Shown here one piece after another: positions 60,024 through 64,000 of a stretch of DNA of 64,000 bases. The DNA comes from Agromyces sp. Marseille-P2726. Its GTDB lineage: Bacteria > Actinomycetota > Actinomycetes > Actinomycetales > Microbacteriaceae. The number at the start of each line of letters is the position of its first letter. Positions within the stretch are counted from its first letter, which is position 1. The notes under the pieces are model-generated. The model was not told the origin of the DNA. It did not search any database and saw only the letters and a list, made by a program, of their open reading frames with translations. Where the stretch lies: assembly GCF_902809835.1 (NCBI RefSeq), contig NZ_CADDWM010000014.1, positions 186,001 to 250,000 on the forward strand, written 5' to 3'. Position numbers and translations under genes: made by a program.

Positions 60024-60130
60024 TCGACCACGCACTTCCGGCGGCGGACGTCGCCGTCGGAACCCCGCACGGCCCCGAGTCGTGCACGTCGCAGCCGTTC
60101 AGCGGCTCGGCTCTACAGAAGGAAATGAAT

Positions 60131-60337
60131 ATGGCAACCGGAACCGTCAAGTGGTTCAACGCCGACAAGGGCTTCGGCTTCATCGCCCCGGATGACGGCA
60201 CTGCCGACGTCTTCGCGCATTTCAGCGCGATCGCGTCGGGCGGATACCGCTCACTCGAGGAGGACCAGAAGGTCGAATTCGACACCGCCCGCGGCCCCAA
60301 GGGCCTGCAGGCCGAGAACATCACCGTCATCGGCTGA
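60131..60337 (+). CDS. cspA: Cold-shock protein, CspA family (second copy)
   Basis: The 68-residue protein differs from the first copy by conservative changes ([31 protein letters not shown]) and keeps RNP1 and RNP2. AAGGA lies 7 nt before ATG 60131; an in-frame ATG at 60125 is too close to it. The 107-bp gap after the desaturase gene contains no clear terminator, so it may be partly co-transcribed. A strong hairpin follows at 60357-60412. Confidence 0.96.
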   Translation: MATGTVKWFNADKGFGFIAPDDGTADVFAHFSAIASGGYRSLEEDQKVEFDTARGPKGLQAENITVIG

Positions 60338-60356
60338 GTCCTCGACTCCACCGCGA

Positions 60357-60412
60357 CGAGCGGATGCCGCACCCCGGCGCCTCCCAGAGGTGCACGGCGC
60401 GGCATCCGCTCG
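60357..60412 (+). terminator. Hairpin terminator after the second cold-shock gene
   Basis: Perfect 14-bp arms CGAGCGGATGCCGC / GCGGCATCCGCTCG with a 28-nt loop, again using the GGATGCCGC motif. Confidence 0.7.
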
Positions 60413-60487
60413 CTTCGGGATCGACTACTGGCCCAGCTGCCGGAGAACGAGAACTGGCTCTCGGCGGAGCTGTTCGACTGAACCCCG

Positions 60488-61552
60488 TCAGTCGTTGATG
60501 GCGGCGTTCCGGGCGGCTCCCGCGTGTGACGGTCGCGCCCGGCCGCGCAGGAGATCCTCGAACAGGGCCACGTAGTCGGCGGCCATCCGGGTGTCCGAGA
60601 AGCGCGTCTCGGCCGACCGGCGGCATGCTTCCCGATCCAAGGTCGACGCCTGGCCGAGGGCCAGCGCGAGATCCTCGGGCTCCGACCGGATGAACCCCGT
60701 GCGTCCCTCCTCGACGATCTCCTCGACCGACCCTCGCGGGGTGGCCACGATCGGCGTCCCGGCGGCCAGCGCCTCGATCATGACCAGACCGAACGGCTCG
60801 TCCCACTGGATCGGGTTGAGCATCGCGCAGGAGCTGCCCATCAACTCGTACTTCTCAGCGGCCGACAGTTCGCCTACGTACTCGGCGTTGGACCCGAGCG
60901 CCGGACGAATGACCTCGTTGAAGTACTCCTCCTCGTCGGGTTCATGCATCTTCGCGGCGATGCGGAGCGGGATCCCGGCGAACTCCGCGGCCCGGATCGC
61001 CTCGGGGATGCCCTTCGTCGGATGCATCCGGCCGACGAAGCAGGCCGCATCCCCACCCGCACCGAAGGGCACGTCGTCGACGCAGATGCCGTGATGGATG
61101 ACCCGGGCGATCGGCACTTGGCCGGCCAGGGACGCCTGGTTGTGCGAGATCGCCACGAACGCGACATCCGATGCGGCGGCGAGGTAGAGCTCCTGCTCGA
61201 GCGGGATGAGCGGCCCGTGCGCCACGGTCACCACCGGAACCGTCGTGGCCGTCTTGGCGACGATGGGACCGGCGACCGTGTTGTCGAGGATCACGTCGAC
61301 ATCCGAGAGGCCTTGGAACGCACGAAGCAGATGCCGCAGCTCGTGCGACGTGACACCCATCGTCTCGGGGTCCGACGGCTCGAGGCCCTCGAGTTTGGGC
61401 ACCGGGGTGGTGCTGTCGTCGGATGCCGCGAGCAGCACGTCGTGACCGGCATCGTGGAGCGCCCGCGCCAGGGTGTCGATGAATGACTCGATGCCCCCGT
61501 ACGCCTCGGGCGGGATCGGAATCCACGGTGGAGCGATGATGCCGATTCTCAT
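60488..61552 (-). CDS. Glycosyltransferase family 4 protein
   Basis: The 354-residue protein has a GT-B layout: MRIGIIAPPWIPIPPEAYGGIESF at the N-terminus and a C-terminal nucleotide-sugar site, ACFVGRMHPTKGIPEAIRAA, then NPIQWDEPFGLVMIEALAAGTPIVATPRG with the EX7E-like element. It transfers a sugar from an activated donor; acceptor unknown. ATG 61552 overlaps the stop of the debranching-type gene (ATGA). That pairing suggests joint work on a glycan such as glycogen, trehalose-type sugar or a compatible-solute polymer. Confidence 0.9.
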   Translation of the reverse strand: MRIGIIAPPWIPIPPEAYGGIESFIDTLARALHDAGHDVLLAASDDSTTPVPKLEGLEPSDPETMGVTSHELRHLLRAFQGLSDVDVILDNTVAGPIVAKTATTVPVVTVAHGPLIPLEQELYLAAASDVAFVAISHNQASLAGQVPIARVIHHGICVDDVPFGAGGDAACFVGRMHPTKGIPEAIRAAEFAGIPLRIAAKMHEPDEEEYFNEVIRPALGSNAEYVGELSAAEKYELMGSSCAMLNPIQWDEPFGLVMIEALAAGTPIVATPRGSVEEIVEEGRTGFIRSEPEDLALALGQASTLDREACRRSAETRFSDTRMAADYVALFEDLLRGRARPSHAGAARNAAIND

Positions 61553-63687
61553 GCGCGTTCCCTTCGGGTCGGCACCATGACGCGCGGGGCCGCTTCGTGG
61601 TGCAGGGTGATGCCGTCGGGCAGGCCGTTGATCGACGTGCCCGAACGCGAGGTGTCCAATGAGATCCGGCCGCCGGCGAACGGCACGTTCCGGAGGTGGA
61701 TGTCGCCGAAGTGCGCAGCCGAGGTGGGTGCCACCCAGATGTCGCCGGTGGGCAGTGACGGGTCGAACCGCAGCGTGGTTCGGAGCAACGAGAGCGGTGT
61801 CGCGGCCGCCCAGGCCTGCGGCGAGCACGACGCCGGGTACGAGACCGGCTCGGGATAGCGCGAGCGATCGAATCCGCAGAACAGCTCGGGAAGGCGTCCA
61901 CCGAAGTGCCCGGCGGCCTCGAACAGGGCGGACGCGATGCGGTTCGCCTCCTCGACGAAGCCGTACCGCATCAGGCCGGCGGCGATGATGGCGTTGTCGT
62001 GCGGCCAGACGGACCCGTTGTGGTAGCTCGCCGGATTGTACGCGGCCATGTCGGTCCCGAGCGTTCGAACGCCCCATCCGCTGAACATCTCGGGCGAGAG
62101 CAGGCGCTCGGCGACAGCCTCCGCCTTGTCATCGTCGACGATCCCACTCCAGAGGCAATGGCCCATGTTCGAGGCGCAGGCATCCACGGGCCGCTTGTCG
62201 CGATCGAGCGCGACGGCGAAGTACCCGCGATCGGGGAGCCAGAACCGCTCGTTGAACTCGCGTTTCAGGTCGTCGGCGCGCTCCAGCCACGTGTGAGCCG
62301 TGTCGTCATCGCCCCGGTGCGACGCGAGCGTCGCCCGGGCGACGAACGCCGCGTACACGTATCCCTGCACCTCGCAGAGCGCGATCGGCGACTGGGCGAG
62401 CTCACCGTCGGCGAAGTTGATGCCGTCCCAGGAGTCCTTCCAGCCCTGGTTGATCAGGCCGTGCTCGTTGAGGCGGTGGTACTCGACGAATCCATCCCCG
62501 TCCCGGTCGCCGTACTCGCCCACCCAGTCGAGCGCCCGGTCGGCGGCTGCGAGCAGGCCGTCGCTGTCGGCGGGAAGGCCGCCCCACCGGGCCAGTTCGC
62601 CGAGGACGACCACGAACAACGGCGTCGCGTCGACCGTGCCGTAGTAGACCGAACTGCCGCCGAGCGCCAGGTTGGTGGTGGCGCCGAGGCGCACCTCATG
62701 CAGGATGCGGCCAGGCTCCTCCTCTGACGACGTGTCGACACGTTCGCCCTGCAACTCGGCAAGTGTTCCCAAGGTGCCGAGCGCGAGGGACGGATCGAGC
62801 GGCAACGCCATGAACGAGGTGAGCAGCGAGTCGCGGCCGAAGAGTGCCATGAACCACGGGACACCGGCGGCCATCACCGGACGATCGGGATGCGCAGGGT
62901 CGAAGATCCGAAGTGAACCCAAGTCACGCTGGCTCTGGCGGATGACGCGCTCCATCGCATCGTCCTCGAGCGACGACACGGGCGAGCCCGACTGCCAGGC
63001 GAGGAACCGTCGCTGCGGTGCTTGCAGGTTGCTGTCCTCGCCATCGGGGCCGAGGGCGACGCCCGCCCCTTCCCCCGACGGTGCGACGCGGATGCCGCGA
63101 GACCACGTGCCGCGAGGCTCGAGGACCACGTCGAACGCGATCCGGTCGCCGCGGAACTCGGCTCCGTCGGCCGACACGAGCAGGCTCAAGCCGTCGCCTC
63201 GAGGGGGCCCGATCCGGAGCCGGCCCAGCGCCTCCTCCTGAATGGGGCGCGGCCGGCGGGAGGCCCGTCCCTCCTTCACCTCGAAGATGTCGGCGAAATC
63301 CGCCTCGATCACGAGCTCGATGGAGAACGCCATCGGCTCCCGGGAGAAGTTCCGCAGCGTGATCTCCTCGAGGATTCCCACGCCCACGCGTCGGTCGCGT
63401 TCGACGATCAGCGGCGTGTCGGCCCGACCCGGCACGTGCCCCGCTCGCCCGACCATGAACGCCCGGAACGGCTCCGAGCTCATGCACGAGAGCGGCTCGA
63501 CTGGAGAGCCGTCGACGAGCAGGTTCCATCGGGAGACGATTCGCGTGTCGCGGAAGAAGGCACCGTGCGGCAGCTCGGGCAGCATGTCGCCGTTCTCCGC
63601 GGACACGCAGAACGAGGTCCCCTCGACGATGGTGACCGCACCTGGCCCGGCCGAGTTCGCGAGTGTGTCCGTATTCCAACCAGTCAT
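61549..63687 (-). CDS. Glycogen debranching-type amylo-alpha-1,6-glucosidase
   Basis: The 712-residue protein has an N-terminal GDE_N-like beta domain (about 1-215: VTIVEGTSFCVSAENGDMLP, GAFFRDTRIVSRWNLLVDG). A GH63/GH15-type (alpha/alpha)6 barrel follows, with VPWFMALFGRDSLLTSFMAL, GLINQGWKDSWDGINFADG and NGSVWPHDNAIIAAGL. Acidic residues in KDSWD and the WPHDN block are the likely catalytic region. Such proteins hydrolyse alpha-1,6 or related glucosidic bonds. It has no signal peptide. GAGAGG and GGTGG precede ATG 63687, the first gene of the pair. Confidence 0.9.
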   Translation of the reverse strand: MTGWNTDTLANSAGPGAVTIVEGTSFCVSAENGDMLPELPHGAFFRDTRIVSRWNLLVDGSPVEPLSCMSSEPFRAFMVGRAGHVPGRADTPLIVERDRRVGVGILEEITLRNFSREPMAFSIELVIEADFADIFEVKEGRASRRPRPIQEEALGRLRIGPPRGDGLSLLVSADGAEFRGDRIAFDVVLEPRGTWSRGIRVAPSGEGAGVALGPDGEDSNLQAPQRRFLAWQSGSPVSSLEDDAMERVIRQSQRDLGSLRIFDPAHPDRPVMAAGVPWFMALFGRDSLLTSFMALPLDPSLALGTLGTLAELQGERVDTSSEEEPGRILHEVRLGATTNLALGGSSVYYGTVDATPLFVVVLGELARWGGLPADSDGLLAAADRALDWVGEYGDRDGDGFVEYHRLNEHGLINQGWKDSWDGINFADGELAQSPIALCEVQGYVYAAFVARATLASHRGDDDTAHTWLERADDLKREFNERFWLPDRGYFAVALDRDKRPVDACASNMGHCLWSGIVDDDKAEAVAERLLSPEMFSGWGVRTLGTDMAAYNPASYHNGSVWPHDNAIIAAGLMRYGFVEEANRIASALFEAAGHFGGRLPELFCGFDRSRYPEPVSYPASCSPQAWAAATPLSLLRTTLRFDPSLPTGDIWVAPTSAAHFGDIHLRNVPFAGGRISLDTSRSGTSINGLPDGITLHHEAAPRVMVPTRRERA

Positions 63688-63835
63688 GTTCCACCACCTC
63701 TCGGCCCCGGCGCGACGGACCGTCAGTCCGGGAGCCCAGGCCGCTTCACCGACACGCTAGGTACTCCGGGCGCTCGCGGCGAGGGGATTGACCGAGTTCG
63801 GGGCGTCGGTAAGCTGCGCGGAGAGCTCCCTCCGC

Positions 63836-64000
63836 TCAGGCCGCGGCGCCGGTGATGTTGACGAGCCAGGTGATCCCGAAGCGGTCGGTGAGCATGCCGA
63901 ACGCGTCGCCCCATGGCGCGACCTCCAGCGGCTGGATGAACGTGCCGCCGTCGGCGAGCTTGTCCCAGTAGCTGCGGAGGGCGGCGTCGTCGTCGCCTGA
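63836..64000 (-). CDS. VOC/PhnB-like family protein (5' part outside window)
   Basis: The last 54 residues are visible: ALRSYWDKLADGGTFIQPLE, then PWGDAFGMLTDRFGITWLVN. This is the C-terminal module of PhnB/YjdN-like glyoxalase-fold (VOC) proteins. The stop TGA is at 63836-63838 on the minus strand. The function of such proteins is usually unknown. It lies upstream of the debranching gene on the same strand, with a 148-bp gap that holds nothing recognisable. Confidence 0.85.
   Translation of the reverse strand, partial: SGDDDAALRSYWDKLADGGTFIQPLEVAPWGDAFGMLTDRFGITWLVNITGAAA

Overview
The window is about 70% G+C chromosomal DNA from an actinobacterium, most likely a member of the Microbacteriaceae (Agromyces-like). 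The evidence is strong G/C third-position bias, a 13E12/DUF222-type HNH endonuclease, dispersed TCTCGATACGCG...CTACTCGACC repeats, the very frequent motif GGATGCCGCGG and its complement, and actinobacterial families such as ECF42 sigma, UdgX and F420-type nitroreductase. It looks like ordinary core/accessory chromosome. I see no prophage, transposase, CRISPR array, rRNA or tRNA.

Layout. 1-1.6 kb: partial D-amino-acid oxidoreductase divergent from an Lrp/AsnC regulator. 1.7-9.1 kb: single genes (alpha/beta hydrolase, GT39-type membrane glycosyltransferase, HNH protein, alkyltransferase, frame-disrupted DUF1345 protein, P-loop kinase, two small proteins). 9.1-15.7 kb: a large LAL-type LuxR regulator behind a tandem-domain nitroreductase-like protein, a small lipoprotein, hemerythrin, luciferase-like oxidoreductase and an isoprenylcysteine methyltransferase-like protein. 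15.7-20.7 kb: a five-gene branched-chain amino acid/amide-type ABC importer with a visible promoter, a palindrome, a possible leader peptide and an internal hairpin. 20.8-23.8 kb: a DUF2868/DUF3482 GTPase pair. 23.9-27.0 kb: a secreted M14 zinc carboxypeptidase. 27.2-30.4 kb: a SNF2 helicase. 30.4-33.9 kb: an operon of Mn-catalase, DUF2243, CtaG and an MFS protein. 34.1-38.0 kb: a heterodimeric ABC exporter. 38.2-41.3 kb: AidB-like acyl-CoA dehydrogenase, DHFR-like reductase and Nudix protein.

41.4-50.4 kb is a peptidoglycan amino-sugar salvage locus. A BadF-type kinase is divergent from an operon of sugar-binding lipoprotein, two permeases, NagZ, AnmK, MurQ and an RpiR/MurR regulator. The genes would import N-acetylmuramic/N-acetylglucosamine-containing sugars, cleave them in the cytoplasm, phosphorylate anhydro-MurNAc and convert MurNAc-6-P to GlcNAc-6-P.

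50.5-57.4 kb: small zinc-ribbon protein, two overlapping secreted proteins, DUF1905, a YbdK-type ligase, a DGPF/ECF42 sigma pair, TauE/SafE and VanZ proteins. 57.7-60.3 kb: two near-identical cold-shock genes flank UdgX and a fatty-acid desaturase. 60.5-63.7 kb: a glycosyltransferase coupled to a glycogen-debranching-type glucosidase. The right edge cuts a VOC/PhnB-like gene.

The most interesting signals are dispersed repeats inserted in frame into three enzyme genes, a 13-codon leader peptide whose stop overlaps the livG-like start, a Shine-Dalgarno-supported CTG start for the DUF2243 gene, and ten genes with a TANNNT hexamer 6-8 nt before the start codon, which predicts leaderless mRNAs.
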